Source: Candidatus Fraserbacteria bacterium RBG_16_55_9
GTDB taxonomy: Bacteria > Bipolaricaulota > Bipolaricaulia > RBG-16-55-9
DNA: 6,805 nt
Direction: 5' to 3'
Assembly: GCA_001778455.1 (NCBI GenBank)
Contig: MFGX01000058.1
Coordinates: forward strand, 1-6,805
A model generated the notes under the pieces. That model worked only from the letters and a program-made list of their open reading frames with translations, ran no database searches and was not told the origin of the DNA. Positions 1 through 6,805 of the stretch are shown here, in pieces (within the stretch, counting starts at the first letter, position 1; each line of letters begins with the position of its first letter). A program made the translations under genes and the position numbers.

Positions 1-2429
1 TGAGGAGCTTTTGCTCGCATCCTTTGAGCTACACCTTCTTCTGGGGGTTCGTGCAGAGACTCGGCCATCTTCCTCAGTCTTTGATCGACCCGGAAGTTCA
101 CCGTATTCTTGGGGAACTTTCCGTTAGATCCGCGTTCTCCCGCCGGGATTCCGGTCAGAACCTCCATGCCTTCATCAATCGTGCTCACAGCCCATACGTG
201 AAATTTGCCACTCCGCGCCACCTCAACTACGTCTTCACGTAGCATCAGATGGCGTACATTGCTCGCAGGGATCATCACACCTTGATCTCCTGTCAATCCC
301 TTGGCATTGCAGAGTTCGAAGAAGCTTTCGATCTTTTCATTCACGCCGCCGATGGGCTGGATTTGTCCGTGTTGGTTGACCGAACCCGTCACAGCGATGC
401 TTTGCTTGATGGGCAGCCCGGAAAGCGCCGAGAGCAGCGCGTACAACTCCGTGCTGGACGCGCTATCGCCTTCGATGCCCTCGTAGCTCTGCTCGAAGAC
501 GAGTCTTGCGCCGAGACTGAGCGGCATCCCTTGGGCATACTTGTGCGAAAGATATCCGCTTAGGATCATTACCCCCTTGCTGTGTATGGGCCCACCCAGC
601 TCGACCTCGCGCTCGATGTCAATGATCCCTTCGCGCCCGGGTCCGACGCTGGCAGTGATTCGAACAGGCCTGCCAAACTCATAATCACCCAGGTGAATTA
701 CGGAAAGACCATTGACTTGACCTACCGCTCTGTCCATCGTGTCGATGAGTATTGTGCCTGCACTCATCATTTCCTGGATGCGATTGTGGAGTAAGCTGGA
801 CCGATAGACCTTCTCTTCCAGCGCTCGCTGGATATGAACATCTGTGACATAGGCTGAGCCTTGTTGAGCCGCCCAGAAGTTTGCTTCTCGCACAAGATCG
901 GCCATCGCGCCGAAATGCGTGGAGAGCTTCTCCTGATCTTCTGCTCGACGTGCAGCGTATTCCAGCATTTTCCCAATGGCGCTTGCGTCCAAGTGTCTCA
1001 ACTTCTCCTTCTGGCAGAGAGTGCACAGGAACGAGATGAAATCGCGAATATTCTCTTCCGTACAGTCCATGCGGGTGTCGAAGTCAGCCTTTACCTTAAA
1101 GAGCTCAGGGAACTCCTCATCGTAGGAGTGCAAGAGATAATAAAGGGATGGGTGTCCAACGAGGATCACTTTCACGTCGAGCGGAATGGGCTGAGGCCGG
1201 AGGCTCTTCGTGGCAATGTATCCTAGACGCTCCCCCATCTCCTCGATCTGGATCTCACGGCTACGTAGTGCTCGTTTCAGCCCATCCCAACTGAAGAGAT
1301 TGTTCAGGACATCCTCTGCCGGCAGGATCAGATATCCTCCGTTGGCCCGGTGGAGTGCACCGTCCTGAATCATGGTGAAGTCCGTGTAGAGGGCACCGAA
1401 GAGCGTCTCTTTCTCGATGCGTCCGAAGAGATTGCTGTGGCTGGGGTTGAGCTCCAGTACGACGGGCGCCCCCTGTTGTTCGCTGTTGCCCACCAGCACA
1501 TGGACTTGATACTTCCGGAATGGGAGATCCTGGAGCCACGGCATAGCGGGTCCCCCGTCGGAGGATGGCTGTGCACTGGTGGAGCTACCCTTGAAAACCT
1601 CAATGTTCTCCTGAATATCCTTCTGAAGGGCTTGGAGATGCTCCCCGATCTCAGGAAGGTCCTTATATTTCTCAAAGAGGTCCTCAATCAGGCCGCCCAC
1701 GACGAAGAGCACCACTTGTTGGTCTAGCTCTTGGAGCTTCACCTGAGCCGCGCGTTCGAATTCACGAGCCTGTTTCATGGCGACCTTCAGTTCCTCTTGA
1801 AGCTGCTCTCGGCGACTCTCGAGATCCTCGCGAGCCGAAGCAGGCAGAGCAAGGAATTCCGCGTCACTAAGCGGTCGACCTCCCAAGACAGGGACCACCA
1901 TGACACCCAGAGGTGTCCCCTGCAGTGTAAAGCCTGCTTGCGTAGCTCGTGTGTTGAGACGCTGCAGAACGGCTTCTCGCTGTTGGTTGAGCCCTTTGGC
2001 TATCTCCTCACGCCGGGAATTGTATTCCTCGCTGTCGAAGGCTTTGGGGATTTCGCGTCGTGCCTGATCTATGAAATGCTTGAGGTCACGCTGCAGCTCA
2101 CGTCCACGGCCAGCCGGCAGTTTGAGCACTTTAGGCTGATCGGGGGCAGCGAAGTTGTTTGCATAGCACCAATCGGGCGGAGTCTCCTTCTGCTTAGCGA
2201 ATTCCTCTAGAAATGCCTGAATGGCTGTCATTTTGCCGATACCTGGCAGTCCCGCTACGTAGGTATTAAACCCAACGGCCTGGATGTCCAAGCCAAACCT
2301 GAGCGCCTTCACAGCGCGTTCCTGGCCGATGATGCCAGTGAGTAGGGGATGGTCCTCGGTCGTTTCACATCCCAGTTCTCTTGGAGCAAAAACGCGTCGA
2401 AGCTGCTTGGGTGTCAGTTCGCGGTTCAT
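1..2429 (-). CDS. Lon-type ATP-dependent serine protease, COG1067/AAA_32 family (3' end outside window)
   Basis: This is an AAA+ ATPase fused to an S16 Lon peptidase domain, expected to unfold and degrade cytoplasmic proteins. 809 complete codons are visible without a stop, which is close to the family's usual length, so only a few C-terminal residues should be missing. A Walker A-like GLPGIGKMT lies at residues 60-68. A charged, probably coiled-coil segment spans about 195-240. The ATPase core follows, with NPSHSNLFGRIE, a Walker B-like region GGYLILPAEDVL (364-375) and VKVILVGHPSLYYLL (419-433). The peptidase domain covers roughly 575-770 and has GDSAS with catalytic Ser656 and GGVNEK with catalytic Lys699. 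Their 43-residue separation equals that of the E. coli Lon dyad. No LAN substrate-binding domain like that of classical LonA and no membrane segment was seen. The ATG at 2429 is chosen for its strong GGAGG 5 nt upstream. It sits 13 nt after hypE, so co-transcription is likely. A role in hydrogenase quality control is inference only. Confidence 0.93.
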   Translation of the reverse strand, partial: MNRELTPKQLRRVFAPRELGCETTEDHPLLTGIIGQERAVKALRFGLDIQAVGFNTYVAGLPGIGKMTAIQAFLEEFAKQKETPPDWCYANNFAAPDQPKVLKLPAGRGRELQRDLKHFIDQARREIPKAFDSEEYNSRREEIAKGLNQQREAVLQRLNTRATQAGFTLQGTPLGVMVVPVLGGRPLSDAEFLALPASAREDLESRREQLQEELKVAMKQAREFERAAQVKLQELDQQVVLFVVGGLIEDLFEKYKDLPEIGEHLQALQKDIQENIEVFKGSSTSAQPSSDGGPAMPWLQDLPFRKYQVHVLVGNSEQQGAPVVLELNPSHSNLFGRIEKETLFGALYTDFTMIQDGALHRANGGYLILPAEDVLNNLFSWDGLKRALRSREIQIEEMGERLGYIATKSLRPQPIPLDVKVILVGHPSLYYLLHSYDEEFPELFKVKADFDTRMDCTEENIRDFISFLCTLCQKEKLRHLDASAIGKMLEYAARRAEDQEKLSTHFGAMADLVREANFWAAQQGSAYVTDVHIQRALEEKVYRSSLLHNRIQEMMSAGTILIDTMDRAVGQVNGLSVIHLGDYEFGRPVRITASVGPGREGIIDIEREVELGGPIHSKGVMILSGYLSHKYAQGMPLSLGARLVFEQSYEGIEGDSASSTELYALLSALSGLPIKQSIAVTGSVNQHGQIQPIGGVNEKIESFFELCNAKGLTGDQGVMIPASNVRHLMLREDVVEVARSGKFHVWAVSTIDEGMEVLTGIPAGERGSNGKFPKNTVNFRVDQRLRKMAESLHEPPEEGVAQRMRAKAP

Positions 2430-2434
2430 CCGTC

Positions 2435-2441
2435 CCTCCCT
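2435..2441 (-). promoter_or_regulatory. Strong ribosome binding site of the Lon-like protease gene
   Basis: AGGGAGG fills most of the 13-nt gap after the hypE stop and ends 5 nt before the ATG at 2429. It supports this start and suggests the protease gene can be translated independently of hypE. Confidence 0.85.
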
Positions 2442-2442
2442 A

Positions 2443-3498
2443 TCAACAAATGCGCGGCAATTGCTCCCCACTTAACATATCTAGGATGCGATTGGCGCCA
2501 ATCTGGCTCTTTAGCATCACTACGCCTTCAGGTTCTCCCAGAACCTCACCGATGAGGCATGCATCTTGACCCAGTGGATCCGACTGCATGATCTGTAAAG
2601 CTCGCTCCCCATCTGATGGAGCCACAAAAGCGATGAATCGCCCTTCATTCGCGACATACAGCGGATCAAGCCCCAAAATCTCGCACGCGCCCTGAACGTC
2701 TTGCCTCACAGGAATGCGGCGTTCGTCTATGGCCACGCCAACGCTAGCCGTTTGAGCAATTTCGTTCAGAGCACTAGACAAGCCTCCACGCGTGAGGTCT
2801 CTTAGGCAATGAACCTCAATGCCTTCGTCCAGCAATCTGAGCACAAGGTGAGCGAGCGGTGCGCAGTCGCTCTCGATCTCGCTTTCAAACGAAAGACCTT
2901 CGCGGACCGCCATGATCGCAATGCCGTGGCGCCCAACATCCCCATTTAGCAAGATGAGATCGCCAGGCTTCACGCTTCGGGGTGAGATGGCGGCGTCATG
3001 TTCAATGCCTCCGATGCCCGCTGTGTTGATAAAAATCCCATCTCCCTTGCCCTTGTCTACCACTTTCGTATCGCCGGTGACGAGTTGGACGCCTGCTTGA
3101 GCAGCCGCTTGCTGCATCGAGCGCACGACACGCCAGAGCGTCTCCATCGGCAGACCTTCTTCCAAAATAAGAGCGACACTCAGGAAGAGCGGGCGAGCCC
3201 CACACATTGCCAAGTCATTCACCGTGCCGTTCACGGCCAATTCGCCGATATCGCCACCCGGAAAGAAGAGTGGATGCACGACGTACGAATCCGTTGTGAA
3301 GGCGAGTTTCGCTCCATTGAGCTTGATCACAGCGCCATCGTGGCGTTCATCGAGATAAGGATTCTTGAAAGCAGGTCCGATGAGTTTCTCGATCAGTTGC
3401 TGCATGAGTTTTCCGCCTCCTCCGTGAGCCAGGAGGACATGAGGATGCTCAGAGATCGGAATCGGGCAGCTCAGCATGAAATCTCTTGTATCTGTCAT
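2443..3498 (-). CDS. hypE: Carbamoyl-phosphate dehydratase HypE, hydrogenase cyanide synthesis
   Basis: HypE accepts a carbamoyl group from HypF on its C-terminal cysteine and dehydrates it with ATP to a thiocyanate, which passes to HypC-HypD. The product (351 residues from this start) has the PurM/AIR-synthase-like ATP-binding fold. Visible motifs are AHGGGGKLMQQL (His25 onward), TDSYVVHPLFFPGGDIG, NGTVNDLAMCGA, LEEGLPMETL, VTGDTKVV, DLTRGGL and ANEG, and the protein ends in PRIC, the modified terminal cysteine tail. The frame stays open further upstream to an ATG at 3576. That start would overlap hypD by 74 nt and add 26 residues with no HypE-like sequence, so I prefer 3498, 4 nt after the hypD stop. 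That start lacks a clear Shine-Dalgarno. An ATG at 3477 with a weak AAGAG 5 nt upstream is an alternative (344 residues). The gene is followed after 13 nt by the Lon-like protease. Confidence 0.97.
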   Translation of the reverse strand: MTDTRDFMLSCPIPISEHPHVLLAHGGGGKLMQQLIEKLIGPAFKNPYLDERHDGAVIKLNGAKLAFTTDSYVVHPLFFPGGDIGELAVNGTVNDLAMCGARPLFLSVALILEEGLPMETLWRVVRSMQQAAAQAGVQLVTGDTKVVDKGKGDGIFINTAGIGGIEHDAAISPRSVKPGDLILLNGDVGRHGIAIMAVREGLSFESEIESDCAPLAHLVLRLLDEGIEVHCLRDLTRGGLSSALNEIAQTASVGVAIDERRIPVRQDVQGACEILGLDPLYVANEGRFIAFVAPSDGERALQIMQSDPLGQDACLIGEVLGEPEGVVMLKSQIGANRILDMLSGEQLPRIC

Positions 3499-3502
3499 AC
3501 AC

Positions 3503-4624
3503 TTACGATTTCTGGCCAATCCTTGTGCCTTCAGGAACTCGCAGGCGGCGATAACGGTGGTACGCAGCGCAGGCACCTTCGGAAGAGACCATAGTCGCGC
3601 CCAGAGGGTGCTCTGGCGTACAGCGCGTGCCGAACGCCGGGCACTCGTGCGGTTTCTTGATGCCCTGCAAGATCAACCCACTGATGCACTCCGAGGATTC
3701 TTCGACGGTATGCAGTGTGACACCGAATCGCTGCTCCGCGTCAAATCGCTCGTACTTCGGATTCAACCCCAGCCCGCTATGAGCGATCTCACCTACGCCG
3801 CGCCACTTGCGCGGCACAACCCGAAAGACTTCGCGGATGAGCTGCTGGGCTGGTTGATTGCCCTCTCGACGAACCGATCGGGTGTACTGATTCTCCACTT
3901 CAAATCGGCCCTCCTCGAGTTGCTTGACGCACATATAGACACCTTGCAAAATGTCCAACGGTTCAAAGCCCGTGACAACGATGGGGGCGTGATATTTTCG
4001 GGCAATTGGCTCGTATTCTTTATACCCCATAACAGTACAGACATGGCCCGCTGCGAGAAACCCTTGAACACGGTTGGCGGGTGAAGAGAGGATCGCTTCC
4101 ATGGCTGGAGGGACGAGGACGTGCGAGACAAGCATCGAGAAGTTCTCGATCCTCTGCTGATGCGCTTGATAGACAGCCATGGCATTCGCCGGTGCGGTAG
4201 TCTCGAACCCCACAGCAAAGAAGACCACTTCTTTCGCTGGGTTTTCCCGTGCGATCTTGAGGGAATCCAACGGCGAGTAGACAATTCGAACATCGCCGCC
4301 ATGGGCTTTGACGCTCAGCAGATCTTTTCCAGTACCCGGCACGCGCAGCATATCTCCAAAGGAACAGAAAATGACTTCGTGCCGCGAGGCGATTTCAATG
4401 GCTTTGTCAATGAGTTCAACAGATGTCACGCAAACGGGGCAACCCGGGCCGTGGACAAGAGTGATTTCTTTGGGCAACAGCTCATCCACGCCAAATTTGA
4501 CGATCGCGTGGGTCTGCCCACCACAGACTTCCATGATCGTCCAAGTCTTTTTCGTCATGCGCGCGATCGCGCGTGCGTAGCGGTGGGCAGCCTTGGCATC
4601 CCGGTACTCATCTATGAATTTCAT
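3503..4624 (-). CDS. hypD: Hydrogenase maturation factor HypD (Fe-S scaffold for Fe(CN)2CO assembly)
   Basis: HypD is a [4Fe-4S] protein that, with HypC, forms the scaffold on which the Fe(CN)2CO group of [NiFe] hydrogenases is built from HypE-bound cyanide. The 373-residue length is normal. Visible motifs include CGGQTH (Cys34 to His39), GPGCPVC (Cys62 and Cys65) and GFETTAPA. The C-terminal region contains Cys313, Cys328, Cys335 and Cys352; the C-x6-C pair and Cys352 fit the Fe-S cluster region of the family. Cys34, Cys62 and Cys65 correspond to the essential Cys41, Cys69 and Cys72 of the E. coli protein. The ATG at 4624 overlaps the hypC stop by 4 nt and has AGGGA 5 nt upstream, so translation is probably coupled to hypC. 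The TAA at 3505-3503 is 4 nt before the hypE start. No key residue is missing. Confidence 0.97.
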   Translation of the reverse strand: MKFIDEYRDAKAAHRYARAIARMTKKTWTIMEVCGGQTHAIVKFGVDELLPKEITLVHGPGCPVCVTSVELIDKAIEIASRHEVIFCSFGDMLRVPGTGKDLLSVKAHGGDVRIVYSPLDSLKIARENPAKEVVFFAVGFETTAPANAMAVYQAHQQRIENFSMLVSHVLVPPAMEAILSSPANRVQGFLAAGHVCTVMGYKEYEPIARKYHAPIVVTGFEPLDILQGVYMCVKQLEEGRFEVENQYTRSVRREGNQPAQQLIREVFRVVPRKWRGVGEIAHSGLGLNPKYERFDAEQRFGVTLHTVEESSECISGLILQGIKKPHECPAFGTRCTPEHPLGATMVSSEGACAAYHRYRRLRVPEGTRIGQKS

Positions 4625-4875
4625 GGGGATCCCTGTTCCAGCTCTTTGAGTTCATCCATCTCCCGCAAATATCCGAAGACGCGTTGAGCTTCTTGTTCAT
4701 CTAGAGTGCTGATTGCAAAACCCACGTGGACAATGACGTAATCGCCCACGTTCGCCTCCGGCACATAGGCCAGATTGACTTCCTTAATGATTCCACCAAA
4801 GTTGACCCGGCCCGTTCGTAGAAGTGGGTCATCCCCGCTGACGCTTTCGATCTTACCGGGTACAGCCAAACACAT
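4621..4875 (-). CDS. hypC: Hydrogenase maturation chaperone HypC/HupF family
   Basis: HypC is a small cytoplasmic chaperone that pairs with HypD to carry the Fe(CN)2CO unit and then binds the hydrogenase large-subunit precursor. The 84-residue product begins MCLAVPGKI, so the essential cysteine is residue 2, exposed after removal of Met. His50 in the VHVGFA segment matches the other conserved iron-linked residue. The OB-fold-like body and length are normal for the family. Three closely spaced possible starts exist (GTG 4884, ATG 4881, ATG 4875). I chose 4875 because it puts Cys at position 2 and because the AAGGAG at 4889-4884 lies 8 nt upstream, whereas it is only 2 nt from the ATG at 4881. 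The gene starts 5 nt after the hypF stop, and its TGA overlaps the hypD ATG (ATGA at 4624-4621). Confidence 0.96.
   Translation of the reverse strand: MCLAVPGKIESVSGDDPLLRTGRVNFGGIIKEVNLAYVPEANVGDYVIVHVGFAISTLDEQEAQRVFGYLREMDELKELEQGSP
4630..4634 (-). promoter_or_regulatory. Ribosome binding site of hypD inside the hypC end
   Basis: AGGGA lies 5 nt before the hypD ATG at 4624, within the last codons of hypC. The match is moderate. Together with the ATGA stop/start overlap it suggests translational coupling of hypC and hypD. Confidence 0.6.
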
Positions 4876-4880
4876 GCTCA

Positions 4881-6805
4881 TCACTCCTTGGAGTATGCCG
4901 TTGCCATGATCTGTCCCAGCGCTATGCCCCCGTCATTGGGCGGCACGCGCTGATGCCAGTAGGGGCGAAAACCCTCGGAGCGGAGCCGCTCGATGGCCCG
5001 TTCCGCAAGATACTTGTTCTGAAAACAGCCGCCTGTAAGCACGATGACCTCTTCACCTACTCGCTCTGCCATGGCAACAATTACTTCTACCAGTGTATTG
5101 TGAAACTGGGCCGAAATCCTACCCGTCGATAGACCATGGCGCAAATCCCCAATTATAGCCTGAACCATCGGTTCCCAGTCTATGACTGCAGGCATGTCTT
5201 CCCTATCCGATGAAATCACTTCGACATCATATGCTTCATCCACTTCAACGCCAGCGAGCGCGAATTCTAGCTCCATCGCGGCTTGCCCCTCAAACTTCGT
5301 CTCTTGCCGAAGCCCGATGATCGCTGCAACGGCATCGAAGAGGCGTCCTGCACTGGATGTACGCGGCGCGTTGAGGTTCTTTTGAAGCATTGTCTGCAAG
5401 AGGTTACGCTCATGTAGAGCAAAGGTTTGCAAGGGTAGCAGATCTCCCGTTTGGAAGACTCTATCGCCGTAGATCTCATAGAGAAGCCCAAGAGCAGTGC
5501 GTCGTGGTTCTTTGATGGACTGTTCTCCACCGGGCAGCCGAAACGTGCGAAGATGTCCAACTCTTCTGAAAGATTTTTCAGTGGCCCGCAGAAACTCTCC
5601 ACCCCAGATCGTGCCGTCGAGCCCGTACCCTGTCCCATCCCACGACACGCCAAGGACCGGCCCCTCCAGCTCGTTCTCAGCCATGCAAGAGAGCACATGC
5701 GCATAGTGATGCTGTACTTGGGTAACGGGTATCCCACGCTGCTGGGCGTATTTGCTGGAAAGATAGTCAGGGTGAGCATCGCAGACTATGGCTTGCGGGT
5801 GCACCTCGTAGAGACGCTCGAAATCGGAGATGACGCGGCGAAAAGCTTCAAAGGCCTCGGCTGTCTCTAGGTCTCCGATATACTGGCTCACGAAGATTTC
5901 CCGGCCTACCGAAAGAGCGACGCTGTTTTTTAGGTGTGCGCCCACAGCGAGCGTGGGTTGCACAGAGGCTTTGACGTGCACTGGCAACGGTGCAAATCCT
6001 CGAGCACGGCGTAGAACAAGTTCCCGGCCCATGAGGATGCGCACGATGGAATCATCCACATGTCGGGCAATGGGGCGGTTGTGCATGAGAAAGACGTCAG
6101 CGATTTCGCCAAGACGTCTCAGTGCTTCGTGCTCGTCTGTACAGATCGGCTCGTCGGAGAGGTTACCGCTGGTGGCAATGATAGGGAATTGCAACTCCGC
6201 CATGAGCAGGTGATGGAGTGGTGTGTACGGCAGCATGATCCCCCGATAGGGATTGTAAGGGGCTATAGATGGAGCCATGTCTGATGGATTAGAGCTCCGA
6301 CGCAGCAACACGATGGGCGACTCCGGTGAGGTGAGCAAGCGCACTTCAAGCGCTGAAACTTCGCAATGCGACTTCACTAGATCAAGATGAGGATACATCA
6401 GCGCAAACGGCTTTTCTTCCCGGCGCTTCCGCTGGCACAAGCGTTGCACCGCATCCTCATTGCGCGCATCGACTACAAGATGAAATCCGCCAAGTCCCTT
6501 GATCGCAACGATCTGCCCTTGTCGGATAGCCTCGGTAGCCATCCAGAGCGCTCCGTCATGCAACTCCAGAATCTTGCCCTCGTGATCCCAGAGCTCCAGA
6601 TGCGGTCCGCACTTCGGGCAAGCGTTGGGCTGGGCATGAAAGCGCCGGTCCCTGGGATCTTCGTACTCAGACTGGCACTCGTCGCACATCCGAAATGTCT
6701 TCATTGTCGTATGGGGGCGATCGTAGGGCAAGGCCTCAATGATGCTGAAGCGTGGGCCACAGTGTGTGCAGTTGGTGAACGGATAACGATAGCGGCGATT
6801 GCTGG
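4881..6805 (-). CDS. hypF: Carbamoyltransferase HypF, [NiFe]-hydrogenase maturation (5' end outside window)
   Basis: HypF uses carbamoyl phosphate and ATP to make carbamoyl-adenylate and moves the carbamoyl group to the C-terminal cysteine of HypE, the first step of cyanide ligand synthesis. It acts in the cytoplasm. The frame is open through position 6805. The TTG at 6731 is internal, because the upstream in-frame codons still encode the conserved RYPFTNCTHCGPRF stretch. Three of the four CxxC zinc pairs are visible: CTHC (6770-6759), CDEC (6686-6675) and CPKC (6620-6609), with the family spacing of 24 and then 18 residues. A YrdC-like domain follows, with KRR near 6428-6420 and SGN at 6170-6162. 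The Kae1-like transferase domain then carries HHYAH (5711-5697), WDGTGYG, LTGGCFQN and PPNDGG. The stop is TGA at 4883-4881. About 640 residues are in the window. Full HypF is about 750-770 residues, so the missing part fits the acylphosphatase domain plus the first zinc pair. It lies directly upstream of hypC. Confidence 0.97.
   Translation of the reverse strand, partial: SNRRYRYPFTNCTHCGPRFSIIEALPYDRPHTTMKTFRMCDECQSEYEDPRDRRFHAQPNACPKCGPHLELWDHEGKILELHDGALWMATEAIRQGQIVAIKGLGGFHLVVDARNEDAVQRLCQRKRREEKPFALMYPHLDLVKSHCEVSALEVRLLTSPESPIVLLRRSSNPSDMAPSIAPYNPYRGIMLPYTPLHHLLMAELQFPIIATSGNLSDEPICTDEHEALRRLGEIADVFLMHNRPIARHVDDSIVRILMGRELVLRRARGFAPLPVHVKASVQPTLAVGAHLKNSVALSVGREIFVSQYIGDLETAEAFEAFRRVISDFERLYEVHPQAIVCDAHPDYLSSKYAQQRGIPVTQVQHHYAHVLSCMAENELEGPVLGVSWDGTGYGLDGTIWGGEFLRATEKSFRRVGHLRTFRLPGGEQSIKEPRRTALGLLYEIYGDRVFQTGDLLPLQTFALHERNLLQTMLQKNLNAPRTSSAGRLFDAVAAIIGLRQETKFEGQAAMELEFALAGVEVDEAYDVEVISSDREDMPAVIDWEPMVQAIIGDLRHGLSTGRISAQFHNTLVEVIVAMAERVGEEVIVLTGGCFQNKYLAERAIERLRSEGFRPYWHQRVPPNDGGIALGQIMATAYSKE
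4884..4889 (-). promoter_or_regulatory. Ribosome binding site of hypC (decides start)
   Basis: AAGGAG is embedded in the last coding codons of hypF and lies 8 nt before the ATG at 4875. The spacing excludes the ATG at 4881 and the GTG at 4884 as main starts. Confidence 0.85.

Noticed and set aside
1731..2210. 159-codon plus-strand open frame opposite the Lon-like gene
   Set aside because: The minus-strand frame here encodes continuous Lon-family sequence; the plus-strand translation looks random.
1..2429. Possible frameshift or pseudogene in the region after hypE
   Set aside because: Codon-by-codon reading of the minus strand gave one unbroken frame of 809 codons with family motifs throughout and an intact Ser-Lys dyad. 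It is simply open at the window edge.
3499..3576. 26-residue N-terminal extension of HypE from the ATG at 3576
   Set aside because: It overlaps the hypD coding end in another frame and has no HypE-like sequence. The start 4 nt after the hypD stop fits the family length better.
2998..3594. 198-codon plus-strand open frame opposite hypE and the end of hypD
   Set aside because: It is fully antisense to conserved coding sequence and has no domain-like sequence.
3476..4084. 202-codon plus-strand open frame opposite hypD
   Set aside because: It is antisense to a clear hypD with intact motifs, and its translation shows no recognisable domain. Long antisense frames like this arise from codon bias on the coding strand.
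4121..4687. 188-codon plus-strand open frame opposite hypD and the hypC end
   Set aside because: It is a shadow of hypD/hypC, crosses their junction, and shows no recognisable motif.
6729..6731. TTG at 6731 as the start codon of hypF
   Set aside because: The frame continues upstream to the window edge and encodes the conserved CTHC zinc pair and surrounding HypF sequence, so TTG is an internal Leu codon.

Overview
The window is an almost gap-free run of five genes, all read from the minus strand. It looks like an inside piece of a bacterial [NiFe]-hydrogenase maturation operon. In transcription order (high to low coordinate) it holds hypF (5' end beyond position 6805), hypC, hypD, hypE, and a large Lon-type ATP-dependent protease of the COG1067/AAA_32 type whose last few codons run off at position 1. 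The plus strand holds only antisense shadow frames. No RNA gene, repeat, mobile element, CRISPR array or terminator was seen, and there is no intergenic space large enough for an internal promoter.

How the genes work together: HypF carbamoylates the C-terminal cysteine of HypE using carbamoyl phosphate and ATP. HypE dehydrates the thiocarboxamide to a thiocyanate. The HypC-HypD complex holds an Fe centre, accepts the cyanide and builds the Fe(CN)2CO group, which is delivered to the hydrogenase large subunit. All four proteins needed for Fe(CN)2CO assembly are present, and the key residues I could check are intact: the HypF CxxC pairs and HHxxH motif, the HypC N-terminal Cys2 and His50, the HypD CGGQTH and GPGCPVC motifs, and the HypE terminal PRIC. 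HypA and HypB (nickel insertion), the maturation endopeptidase and the hydrogenase structural genes are not in the window.

Layout: hypF 4881-6805 (partial), 5-nt gap, hypC 4621-4875, 4-nt ATGA overlap, hypD 3503-4624, 4-nt gap, hypE 2443-3498, 13-nt gap carrying a strong Shine-Dalgarno, and the Lon-like protease 1-2429 (partial). The tight junctions imply one transcript with translational coupling.

Organism: Shine-Dalgarno sites, the operon structure and a bacterial-type HypF point to a bacterium of moderate GC content. The sequence does not let me name a lineage. The least expected element is the Lon-like protease placed directly after hypE.
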